13,840 nt of DNA, from the NCBI GenBank assembly GCA_021831005.1, contig JAKBNO010000107.1:1-13840 (forward strand), in the 5' to 3' direction. The position numbers were made by a program, and so were the translations under genes. Within the stretch, counting starts at the first letter, position 1. Each line of letters starts with the position of its first letter. Source of the stretch: Thermoplasmata archaeon (GTDB lineage: Archaea; Thermoplasmatota; Thermoplasmata; Thermoplasmatales; GCA-001856825). Positions 7,078-13,840 of this stretch are shown one piece after another. The notes below the pieces were generated by a model, which worked only from the letters and a program-made list of their open reading frames with translations, did not search any database and had not been told where the DNA came from.

Positions 7078-7607
7078 GGTTTGGAGTAAGGATGTACGGC
7101 ATGGGAGGACAGGGAATAATAACGCTTGCAAAACTTGTCGGTGAGGCAACAGTAGAGGATGGAAAATTCGTATTGATGACTGAAGAATACAGCCCATATG
7201 TTACGGGAGGTTGGTCCAAGGCCAACATGGTTATCAGCGACGATACTGTTGACTATCCAATCCCAGAACAGATCGACTATCTCGTGACTCTTTCCCAGGA
7301 GGGACTGGACGTTAACGTCTCAGACCTGATTCCCAACACCAAGATACTCACCGAACTGAGTCTCGTTTCAGTACCCGACGAGTGGAAGAAGCAGACCACG
7401 GAAATATCCGCGATACAGATTTCAAAGGAACTGAAAAACCCGAAGGGCGCAAATGTAGTCATGATGGGGGCTTTTTCAGGACTGACTAAAATTTTCTCGG
7501 AGGAGTCTGGGAGGAGAGCCATAACCAAGAGATTTCCAAAGTATGTTGACGCCAATATCGCTTGTTTCGAGAAAGGTTTTGAGGAGGGGATGAAGTTTGG
7601 CAGATAA
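7074..7607 (+). CDS. korC: 2-oxoacid:ferredoxin oxidoreductase, gamma subunit
   Basis: A 177-residue gamma subunit beginning MRFGVRMYGMGGQGIITLAK. The G-x-GGQG loop (residues 9-14) and the SPYVTGGWSKANMVIS stretch are the typical CoA-site and interface signatures of this chain. It completes the delta-alpha-beta-gamma enzyme encoded just upstream. It starts at ATG 7074 inside the korB stop (ATGA) and its last 11 bases overlap the hdrA-like gene, so the oxidoreductase and Hdr genes are translationally joined rather than merely adjacent. No odd features. Confidence 0.9.
   Translation: MRFGVRMYGMGGQGIITLAKLVGEATVEDGKFVLMTEEYSPYVTGGWSKANMVISDDTVDYPIPEQIDYLVTLSQEGLDVNVSDLIPNTKILTELSLVSVPDEWKKQTTEISAIQISKELKNPKGANVVMMGAFSGLTKIFSEESGRRAITKRFPKYVDANIACFEKGFEEGMKFGR
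7581..7589 (+). promoter_or_regulatory. Ribosome binding site that decides the TTG start of the hdrA-like gene
   Basis: GAGGAGGGG inside the 3' end of korC lies seven bases before TTG 7597. It is one of the strongest SD-like sequences in the window and supports TTG as the true start, since the Rossmann motif GGGIAG begins only nine codons later and no ATG or GTG is available in between. Confidence 0.6.
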
Positions 7608-10600
7608 GGTACTAGTTATAGGAGGCGGGATCGCAGGGATCCAGGCATCTCTCGATCTTGCGGAAGCCGGGACAGAAGTCATATTGGTAGAGAAGTCGGC
7701 ATCAATAGGAGGGAAGATGGCAGCACTTGACAAGAATTTCCCAACGTTCGACTGTTCCATCTGTATAGAAGCTCCCAAGATGAGCGACGTCACTCACAAC
7801 AAGAACATCACCGTTCTGACACTTGCAGAAGTCAAAGAGGTGAAGGGGACGGAGGGGAATTTCGAAATAACGATTAACCAGAAACCGAGATTTGTGACGG
7901 ATGCATGCACTCGGTGCGACCTGTGCGTACAGGCCTGTCCCCAGGTCAGAAAGAACGAGTTCGACGCAGGAGTAGGTGCAAGGAAGGCAATACACACTCC
8001 CTTCTCCCAAGCGGAGCCCGGACCCTATGTGATAGACATAGAGAGTTGTCTGAATGAACCCCCTAATTATCTACCGTGTGGTAGGTGCACTGACGCTTGT
8101 GGTCCTGAAGCGATAGACTTCAACATGGGTCCGAAGGTGATAAAAGAAAAAGTCGTGTCAATAGTAGTCTCGACAGGTTTCGACCTCTTCAACGCATCCC
8201 TCCTCCACGAATTTGGATACTCTTCTGATCCTGATATCCTCACCTCTTACGAGCTGGAAAGAATGCTGAATGCATCCGGACCCACGGATGGGGAAATAAT
8301 CAAGCCTTCCAACGGGAAGCATCCAGAAAAAGTGCTGTTCGTCCTGTGCGCGGGGTCGAGGGACGAAAGGCTAGTGCCGTACTGTTCAAGGACTTGCTGC
8401 ATGTACTCGATAAAGGAAGCGTCGCAGCTAGTGGAACACGGAATCAAAGATGTCACAGTACTCTATATGGACATCAGGGCCTATGGAAAGGGGTTCGATG
8501 AACTGTACTCCAGATCACAGAAGGATGTAAAATACATCAGATCCAGACCGGCATCTGTCAAGAGGAAGGGAGATCACATAGATGTGAGGTATGCCACAGA
8601 CGATGGGTCTCTGAAAGTGGAAAGCTACGACATGGTGGTCCTCGCAACTGCCTCAATTCCTTCGAAAGGGACAGGCGAGCTTGCAAAAGTCCTGGGTATT
8701 GAGCTCTCACCGGATGGCTTCTTCAAGAATGAACAAGAGGATCCCGTTTCAACTACTCGAGAAGGGGTGTATGTGGCAGGTTGTGCGAGCGGACCGAAGG
8801 ATATTCCGGATAGCGTTACTGAGAGTGCGGCTGCATCATCAAAAGCTCTGAAGTTCGTGAAGAACAGGGAGTGGATTGAAGATCCTCCTCCGCCTCCTCT
8901 GGATGTCTCGGGCGAACCCAGGATAGGAGTCTTCCTCTGCGATTGCGGTTCTAACATTGCGGGGACGGTCAACGTTCCGCACGTGAAGGAGAAGATAGGT
9001 CAACTTCCGAACGTTGTATATGTGGAAGAAAACAAATACACTTGTGCAGGCGGTACACAGGATTCAATAGTTGAGAAGATAAAAGAAAAGAAGCTGAACA
9101 GGGTGGTAGTAGGTGCCTGTTCCCCCAAGACACACGGTGTGACCTTCCAGAGGGTGTGTTCAAGAGCGGGCCTGAACCCGTACCTTTTCGAGATGGCTAA
9201 TGTCAGGAACATGGACTCCTGGGTCCACAAGAGTGAAAAGAGGCTGGCAACAGAGAAGGCGGTTGACATGGTGGATATGGCCGTATCAAAGTCAAGGTTA
9301 CTGACCGCAATGAACGATATAGAATTCCCTGTGGTCAGGGCAGGACTAGTCATTGGGGGTGGACCAGCCGGTATAGCCGCTGCAACATCGCTTTCGAATA
9401 TGGGAATTGAGACGCATCTCATAGAGAAGAGTGACAAGGTCGGTGGTCTTTTGAATTCAATCGATACAGTTTCTCCGTCTCCAGCCAAGGGGGAAGAGAT
9501 CCTCGCACGACTGGAAAGGGACCTCAACAAGTCGTCAGCGATAGTGCACACATCGACGACAGTAAAGGAGATAACTGGCTTTGTGGGTAATTTTTCCGCA
9601 ACTCTTTCGGATGGAAAGAAGATAGATGCGGGGGCGATAATCATCGCGACTGGTGCTGAGCCATATCAGCCAACCGAATTCGGATACGGTAACGATCCAG
9701 CCGTTTTAACGTCACTCGACCTCGAAAAGGATTATTCAAAACTCGAGGGTGAAAAGTATGCACTTATCTCGTGTGTTGGGTCGAGGAGCGGAGAGAAGGG
9801 CTGTTCGAGGTTCTGCTGTTCAACAATGCTTCAGCAGGCTATCGACCTCAAGGAAAAGGGGAAAACAGTAAGGATATTCTACAAGGACATCCGGACGTAC
9901 GAAAGGAACGCGGAGGATCTCTACAGAAAGGCTGGGAGTCAGGGAGTCCAGTTCTTCAGATACGATCCGTTGAAACCTCCGGATCAGTCCCTCGAATTCG
10001 ACGGCTCATCCGTGACGTTCGTCGACGAGCTTTCGTCATCCAAGATGAAGGCTCCCGTTGATCATCTGGTACTGAACATAGGGATGAAGCCAAGGGAAGA
10101 AGAGATATTTTCTCAACTGAAGCTGTCCAGGGACATGGAGGGATTCCTACTGGAATCACATCCAAAGCTGGGTCCAGTGGAGGCGGCAGTGGCGGGAGTG
10201 TTTTTGGCCGGGACAGCGCAGGGACCAAAGGGAGTGAAGGAGTCCATGGCCCAGGGATACGCAACCGCAACAAAGGCGGCAAAGTTACTGTTCAGGGGCA
10301 AGATCAACAAGGAACCAATCATACCTCAGATCGACAAGGAAAAGTGCGTCAAGTGTTTGAGGTGCGCGGACGTCTGTCCGTACAGTGCGATCAAGGGCGA
10401 GAGAGGCAAGTGGATCGAACTCGTTCCAGCAGCCTGCATGGGTTGTGGAAACTGTGTTGCAGAGTGCAACATAGAAGGAGCGATTTCGATGCCAAATTTC
10501 ACGGACTCACAGATAATGACGCAGATAGATGCAGCTACGGCCGAGAAGCCCGAAGAAAAACTGGTCGTGTTCGCCTGCAACTGGTGTTCATATGCCGGTG

Positions 10601-10983
10601 CCGACCAGGCAGGGATATCGAAGATCCAGTATCCCCCCAGTGCGAGGGTTATCAGAACGATGTGTTCGAGTCGAATTTCGCAGAAGCTGGTTATGTATGC
10701 ATTCTCAAAGAACCCCGGCGCAGTTCTCGTGACGGGTTGCCACATAAACGACTGCCATTATATTGACGCTAACGAATACACCGAGAAGAGGGTTGACAGG
10801 TGGAAGCGCTTCCTCGAGGCCAAGAAGGTCAATCCTGATAGATTGCAGCTATGGTGGGTAAGCGCTGCGGAAGGAAACAGATTCGCGTCGAAGATCAGGG
10901 AGATGGACGCACTCATCAAATCACTCTCGAAGGAAGAGATAGTGGGTACAGAATCCAAACTGAAGGGGGTGGTAAGACGCTAG
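7597..10983 (+). CDS. Tandem HdrA-HdrA-ferredoxin-MvhD fusion flavoprotein
   Basis: 1128 residues, far longer than ordinary HdrA (about 650). Module A (1-425): FAD Rossmann GGGIAG (9-14), FDCSICIEAPKM (51-62), an inserted ferredoxin region (C104/107/110/114 and C151/161/164/168), and the HdrA motif CAGSRD...YCSRTCC (251-268). Five prolines (430-434) form a linker. Module B (441-905): HdrA N-terminal domain (FLCDCGSNIAG, TCAGGTQ, ACSPKTHG), a second FAD Rossmann GGGPAG (587-592) and CVGSR...CSRFCC (726-741), with no ferredoxin insertion. Then two [4Fe-4S] motifs (C917-C927, C947-C957) and MvhD (about 985-1115: CNWCSYAGADQAG, CSSR, GCHINDCHY). HdrA carries the bifurcating FAD of heterodisulfide reductase complexes; MvhD normally connects it to a hydrogenase or formate dehydrogenase. 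Module order also recalls QmoA followed by QmoB. No membrane segments. Start TTG 7597 overlaps korC by 11 bases. Likely the electron hub of the complex; bifurcation itself is inferred. Confidence 0.92.
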   Translation: MADKVLVIGGGIAGIQASLDLAEAGTEVILVEKSASIGGKMAALDKNFPTFDCSICIEAPKMSDVTHNKNITVLTLAEVKEVKGTEGNFEITINQKPRFVTDACTRCDLCVQACPQVRKNEFDAGVGARKAIHTPFSQAEPGPYVIDIESCLNEPPNYLPCGRCTDACGPEAIDFNMGPKVIKEKVVSIVVSTGFDLFNASLLHEFGYSSDPDILTSYELERMLNASGPTDGEIIKPSNGKHPEKVLFVLCAGSRDERLVPYCSRTCCMYSIKEASQLVEHGIKDVTVLYMDIRAYGKGFDELYSRSQKDVKYIRSRPASVKRKGDHIDVRYATDDGSLKVESYDMVVLATASIPSKGTGELAKVLGIELSPDGFFKNEQEDPVSTTREGVYVAGCASGPKDIPDSVTESAAASSKALKFVKNREWIEDPPPPPLDVSGEPRIGVFLCDCGSNIAGTVNVPHVKEKIGQLPNVVYVEENKYTCAGGTQDSIVEKIKEKKLNRVVVGACSPKTHGVTFQRVCSRAGLNPYLFEMANVRNMDSWVHKSEKRLATEKAVDMVDMAVSKSRLLTAMNDIEFPVVRAGLVIGGGPAGIAAATSLSNMGIETHLIEKSDKVGGLLNSIDTVSPSPAKGEEILARLERDLNKSSAIVHTSTTVKEITGFVGNFSATLSDGKKIDAGAIIIATGAEPYQPTEFGYGNDPAVLTSLDLEKDYSKLEGEKYALISCVGSRSGEKGCSRFCCSTMLQQAIDLKEKGKTVRIFYKDIRTYERNAEDLYRKAGSQGVQFFRYDPLKPPDQSLEFDGSSVTFVDELSSSKMKAPVDHLVLNIGMKPREEEIFSQLKLSRDMEGFLLESHPKLGPVEAAVAGVFLAGTAQGPKGVKESMAQGYATATKAAKLLFRGKINKEPIIPQIDKEKCVKCLRCADVCPYSAIKGERGKWIELVPAACMGCGNCVAECNIEGAISMPNFTDSQIMTQIDAATAEKPEEKLVVFACNWCSYAGADQAGISKIQYPPSARVIRTMCSSRISQKLVMYAFSKNPGAVLVTGCHINDCHYIDANEYTEKRVDRWKRFLEAKKVNPDRLQLWWVSAAEGNRFASKIREMDALIKSLSKEEIVGTESKLKGVVRR

Positions 10984-10985
10984 AA

Positions 10986-12107
10986 ATTGACGACTCGAGA
11001 TGGGAGAAAGTAATCAACCTAACCGGGTATGATGGCAACGAATGTTTCCAGTGCGGTGTCTGCACAGCCGCTTGTCCATTGGGGTACATGGGAGAGGAGG
11101 GAATGGACGTCAGAAACCTGATGAGAAGAGCTCAGATAGGCCTCGATATTTCAGAGAAAGTCTGGAACTGTTCCACCTGCAAGCTTTGCGAGGAATCGTG
11201 CCCCAGACAGGTGAGTATTGTCAATGTAATTACGGGACTCAGACAGCTTGAACTCGAGGAGCAGAAGGCACCAGACAAGATCGTGAAGTTGCTCTGGGAC
11301 ATATACGAAACTGGGAACCCCTGGGGAGGGAAGAAGGGGGACAGATTGAAGTGGGCAGATGGACTCAACCTGAAAGATGCCAAAGAGGGAACTGATGTCA
11401 TTCTCTATGTTGGCTGCGACGCTGCCTACAACAAGAATCTCCACAAATCGTTGAGGTCCCTGACTGACATTATGAAGAGGGCAGGAGTGAACTTTGGCAT
11501 TCTTGGAAATGAAGAGAAGTGCTGCGGTGAACCAATCAGGAATGCTGGTGAAAAGTACTATCTGGATGACCTGGTTCATGAAAATATAGCACAGTTTGAG
11601 AAGACTGGTGCAAAGACAGTTGTTGCATTCTCTCCACACTGCGGAAACATGTTCAATACCGTTTACAAGAAGAGGGGGTTGAAAATTGAAGTGAAGAACT
11701 ACTCGGAATTCCTGAACTCCCTAATTCGTGATGATAAAGTGAAAATTGAGAATGGAGCACATGGCAAGATCACCATTCACGATCCGTGCTATGTGAGCAG
11801 GTACGGGAACGGATCCGAAGACCTGAGGGGAACGTTCGCTCTCTTTCCGGAAGTGGAAGTCAAGGAGATGCTGTCGTCTGGAAAGGACAGTCTGTGCTGT
11901 GGTGGTGGCGGAAACAGGATGTTCATTGACTTCGAGGGGAAGAGATTATCCGATTTCAGAATTGAGCAGGCAAGAGATACCGGTGCCGATACCGTGATAA
12001 CGGCCTGTCCCATTTGCAACATGAATCTACTGGACAGCGCGAAAACGAATGGAGTGAAAATTCAAGTAAAGGAGCTTGCAGAGTTTGTGGGGGAGAATTT
12101 GAAATGA
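10986..12107 (+). CDS. Soluble HdrC-HdrB fusion (HdrD-like) iron-sulfur protein; start codon unresolved
   Basis: About 373 residues. The HdrC part has two [4Fe-4S] motifs (C20/23/26/30 and C62/65/68/72). The HdrB part has two CCG domains: C144...C179-C180...S216-x2-C219 and C268...C304-C305...C341-x2-C344. The second CCG motif is complete and could hold a noncubane or [4Fe-4S] cluster; the first has Ser in place of one Cys. In methanogens such proteins reduce CoM-S-S-CoB; relatives elsewhere act on other disulfides or pass electrons to flavoproteins and quinones. There is no membrane or haem domain. No ATG, GTG or TTG exists in frame between the hdrA stop (10983) and the first cluster; the homologous-looking segment starts at about 10977 (TLEIDDSRWEKV). 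I give ATT 10986 as a placeholder; SD-like GGGGGTGG (10964-10971) is upstream. ATG 10851 would overlap hdrA by 133 bases. The stop overlaps etfA by ATGA. Confidence 0.85.
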   Translation: MDDSRWEKVINLTGYDGNECFQCGVCTAACPLGYMGEEGMDVRNLMRRAQIGLDISEKVWNCSTCKLCEESCPRQVSIVNVITGLRQLELEEQKAPDKIVKLLWDIYETGNPWGGKKGDRLKWADGLNLKDAKEGTDVILYVGCDAAYNKNLHKSLRSLTDIMKRAGVNFGILGNEEKCCGEPIRNAGEKYYLDDLVHENIAQFEKTGAKTVVAFSPHCGNMFNTVYKKRGLKIEVKNYSEFLNSLIRDDKVKIENGAHGKITIHDPCYVSRYGNGSEDLRGTFALFPEVEVKEMLSSGKDSLCCGGGGNRMFIDFEGKRLSDFRIEQARDTGADTVITACPICNMNLLDSAKTNGVKIQVKELAEFVGENLK

Positions 12108-13078
12108 CAAAAAAGGAGTTGTGGGTTGTAGTAGAAAGAGACGGCAGCGAGATAGAAGATGTTTCCCTGGAAATTCTTGGCAAATCTGCAGTTATTGCGA
12201 AGTCTTCCGGGTACAACGTCACAGGTATAGTGTTGGGAACTCCGGAAGATGGTGTTGTCCGAGATGTCATAAGATATGGGGCGGACAGAGTGATTCTGCT
12301 GAAGCACGAAAGACTGAACCAATATTCCAACGATCTCTATGTCAAGGTCCTCTTCGACTTGATCTCGTCCGAGCTGCCTGCCGCACTTCTGGTCGGAGCG
12401 ACCTACTATGGCAGAGACCTGGCTGGAAGACTCGCAGCAAGACTCCGGACAGGACTGACGGCTAATGCGATCAATATCAAAATGGACGAAAAGGGACTGC
12501 TCGTATTCGGTGTTCCAGCATACGGTGGAAAAATAATGGCAGAGATCGTTTGTGAAAATGCACGTCCTCAAATGTCAACGGTGAGACCTGGGACATTCTC
12601 CAAGGTTTTCGATCAGGGAAAGAAAGGGGAGATCGTCGAAGTCGTTCCTGAAATTTCTAAAGTCCAAGATAGGGTGAAAGTGATAGACAGAAAAATCAAC
12701 AAGTCAAAGGACCTTACCAAGTCAGAAAAGACGATTGTCGGAGGGAACGGAGTAGGGGGAGACTTCTCTCTGGTGTGGAAGCTGGCAGAACTCACTCATT
12801 CTGACGTGGGTGTTACAAGACCGCTGGCCGACAAGGGAATAGTTCCTAGAGAACTACAGGTTGGAACAACAGGTTACTCGCTGAAATCCAAGGTTGCCTT
12901 GATCCTGGGAGTGAGCGGTTCAGAGCATTTCACTTCGGGAATAAGAGACTGCGTGACGGTCATTTCCATTGACATAGATAAAGAGTCTGAAATATTCAAT
13001 CATTCCGACTATTGCGTAGTGGGAGATGCGGCTGAGATCATTCCTGCAGTAATCAAGAAACTGGAGGGGAAGATATGA
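12104..13078 (+). CDS. etfA: Electron transfer flavoprotein alpha subunit, divergent
   Basis: A 324-residue EtfA/FixB-type protein. The N-terminal domain has LLVGATYYGRDLAGRLAARL (95-114 region) and MAEIVCENARPQMSTVRPG (145-163); the C-terminal FAD domain has VGGNGVG (212-218), VTRP (237-240), VGTTG (253-257), GVSGSEHF (269-276) and YCVVGD (303-308). It binds the electron-carrying FAD and pairs with EtfB, encoded next. Several FAD-contact motifs deviate from the usual GGRG, GQTG and SGAxQH, although the Arg of the (S/T)R motif (R239) is kept. The start ATG 12104 overlaps the hdrCB stop; a longer frame from 12014 is only hdrCB out of frame. Lying behind hdrCB, it is a natural redox partner of the Hdr proteins. 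The stop overlaps etfB by ATGA. Confidence 0.9.
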   Translation: MTKKELWVVVERDGSEIEDVSLEILGKSAVIAKSSGYNVTGIVLGTPEDGVVRDVIRYGADRVILLKHERLNQYSNDLYVKVLFDLISSELPAALLVGATYYGRDLAGRLAARLRTGLTANAINIKMDEKGLLVFGVPAYGGKIMAEIVCENARPQMSTVRPGTFSKVFDQGKKGEIVEVVPEISKVQDRVKVIDRKINKSKDLTKSEKTIVGGNGVGGDFSLVWKLAELTHSDVGVTRPLADKGIVPRELQVGTTGYSLKSKVALILGVSGSEHFTSGIRDCVTVISIDIDKESEIFNHSDYCVVGDAAEIIPAVIKKLEGKI

Positions 13079-13840
13079 GAAATATAATTGTCTGTGTAAA
13101 AGTCGTCCCGAAAGCAGAGAACGTAATCTTTGATCCTGCGACAAAGAGACTGGACAGAAGTAAGGCAGAAAATCAGATAAACGACGCAGACAAAACTGCA
13201 ATCGAAATTGCCCTCAGGTTGAGAGAGAAGAACGGAGGAAAAGTGATTCTGCTTTCAATGGGTCCTCCTTTTTTTGAGAACTATCTCAAACTGGGTGTAG
13301 CCATGGGTGCAGACGATGCAATCCTCCTTTCGGACAGGAATTTTGGAGGAGCAGATACATATCCCACAGCGCTCGTTCTATCGACTGCCATAACTAAGAT
13401 CGGGGATTATGACCTGATTCTTGCAGGAGAGGAATCTTCTGATGCTGCGCTTGGACAACTGCCCGGACAGATTGCAGAATTTCTGGATATACCGCAGGTA
13501 CTTTTCGCCTCATCAGTAAAGTTCGAAGGAGGAAAACTGAGGGTGCGGAGAAGGATCAAGGGTGGACATGAAACGGTTGAAACTTCTGGCCCTGTAATGG
13601 TAAGCGTTGAAATGGGAGCAGTGCAACCGAGGTTTCCGAATTTTGATAAAATGAAGTGGGCAATCTCGGAATTTCACCTAAAAATATGGAATTCAACCGA
13701 GCTGAATTTACGGGAAGAGGTCACAGGACTCAAAGGATCGCTCACCCTGGTGAAGGGATTGGTTGAGATTACCCCTTCCAAGAGAAAACGAGTGTTCATA
13801 GACGGAAATGTGGAAGAAAAATCGTCTCGTTTGGCCGAGC
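13075..13840 (+). CDS. etfB: Electron transfer flavoprotein beta subunit, 3' end cut by window edge
   Basis: From ATG 13075 (overlapping the etfA stop) the frame stays open for 255 codons to the last base. The protein starts MRNIIVCVKVVPKAENVIFD and has the EtfB features DADKTAIEIALRLRE, LGVAMGADDAILL and GEESSDAALGQLPGQIAEFL (118-137), followed by VRRRIKGGHETVE (157-169), which matches most of the EtfB signature but has K162 where Asp or Glu is usual. EtfB holds AMP in simple ETFs and the bifurcating FAD in bifurcating ones; which of these applies cannot be settled by eye. Usual family length is about 260-280, so little is missing. The operon may continue beyond the window, for example with an acyl-CoA dehydrogenase or ETF:quinone reductase. 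Confidence 0.88.
   Translation, partial: MRNIIVCVKVVPKAENVIFDPATKRLDRSKAENQINDADKTAIEIALRLREKNGGKVILLSMGPPFFENYLKLGVAMGADDAILLSDRNFGGADTYPTALVLSTAITKIGDYDLILAGEESSDAALGQLPGQIAEFLDIPQVLFASSVKFEGGKLRVRRRIKGGHETVETSGPVMVSVEMGAVQPRFPNFDKMKWAISEFHLKIWNSTELNLREEVTGLKGSLTLVKGLVEITPSKRKRVFIDGNVEEKSSRLAE

Noticed and set aside
9000..9644. Minus-strand open frame of 214 codons opposite hdrA
   Set aside because: A shadow of the HdrA module B coding sequence; long antisense frames are common in such codon usage and nothing recognisable is encoded.
10851..10985. ATG 10851 as the start of hdrCB
   Set aside because: It needs a 133-base overlap with hdrA, has no ribosome binding site, and the extra residues are MvhD-domain codons out of frame. 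The real start stays open.
12014..12103. Extension of etfA upstream of 12104
   Set aside because: The added residues are hdrCB out of frame; ATG 12104 overlaps the stop as at the other operon junctions.
13266..13274. Run of seven Ts in etfB as a terminator or slippage site
   Set aside because: It lies inside an intact reading frame (PPFFE) with EtfB similarity on both sides, so there is no sign of termination or shift.
1..13840. tRNA, rRNA, CRISPR array, transposon ends, selenocysteine TGA
   Set aside because: Looked for cloverleaf-like segments, repeated spacers, terminal inverted repeats and in-frame TGA at Cys positions of the MvhD and HdrB domains; none found.

Overview
The window looks like a stretch of an archaeal chromosome. 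Genes start without strong Shine-Dalgarno sequences except inside the operon, TATA-like boxes sit about 25-45 bases before start codons, and the gene families (four-subunit 2-oxoacid:ferredoxin oxidoreductase, HdrA/MvhD/HdrD proteins, archaeal-type EtfAB, a leaderless M13 peptidase) fit a Thermoplasmata-like heterotroph. That placement is inference; there is no rRNA, tRNA or other marker gene here. I saw no tRNA, rRNA, CRISPR array, insertion sequence or integrase.

Left part (1-4353, all minus strand, apparently three separately transcribed genes): the N-terminal 220 codons of a Gfo/Idh/MocA-type NAD(P)-dependent sugar dehydrogenase cut by the window edge (1-660); a 312-base spacer; a 12-helix MFS transporter of the fosmidomycin-resistance-like branch (973-2199); and a complete M13 (neprilysin-like) zinc metallopeptidase without signal peptide (2359-4353). 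Each has a candidate TATA box upstream.

Divergence region (4354-4802): a doubtful small minus-strand ORF that may be a frameshifted remnant, followed by a promoter with unusually dense symmetry: a 35-base dyad, a TATA box, a 12-base perfect palindrome near the expected transcription start, and an exact 10-base direct repeat bracketing the TATA box.

Right part (4803-13840, plus strand): one tightly overlapping operon korD-korA-korB-korC-hdrA-hdrCB-etfA-etfB. Five of seven junctions are ATGA stop/start overlaps. The first four genes encode the delta, alpha, beta and gamma subunits of a TPP-dependent 2-oxoacid:ferredoxin (or direct acceptor) oxidoreductase. The fifth encodes a 1128-residue fusion of two HdrA flavoprotein modules with a C-terminal 2[4Fe-4S] ferredoxin and an MvhD domain. 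The sixth is a soluble HdrC-HdrB (HdrD-like) iron-sulfur protein, with no ordinary start codon. The last two are the alpha and beta subunits of a divergent electron-transferring flavoprotein; etfB runs off the window end. The likely job is oxidation of a 2-oxoacid and passage of the electrons through a multi-flavin, multi-cluster Hdr complex to or from EtfAB, i.e. a candidate flavin-based electron bifurcating/confurcating complex with a 2-oxoacid oxidoreductase in place of the usual hydrogenase or formate dehydrogenase. This functional assembly is inferred from gene order and domains; it is the most interesting thing in the window.
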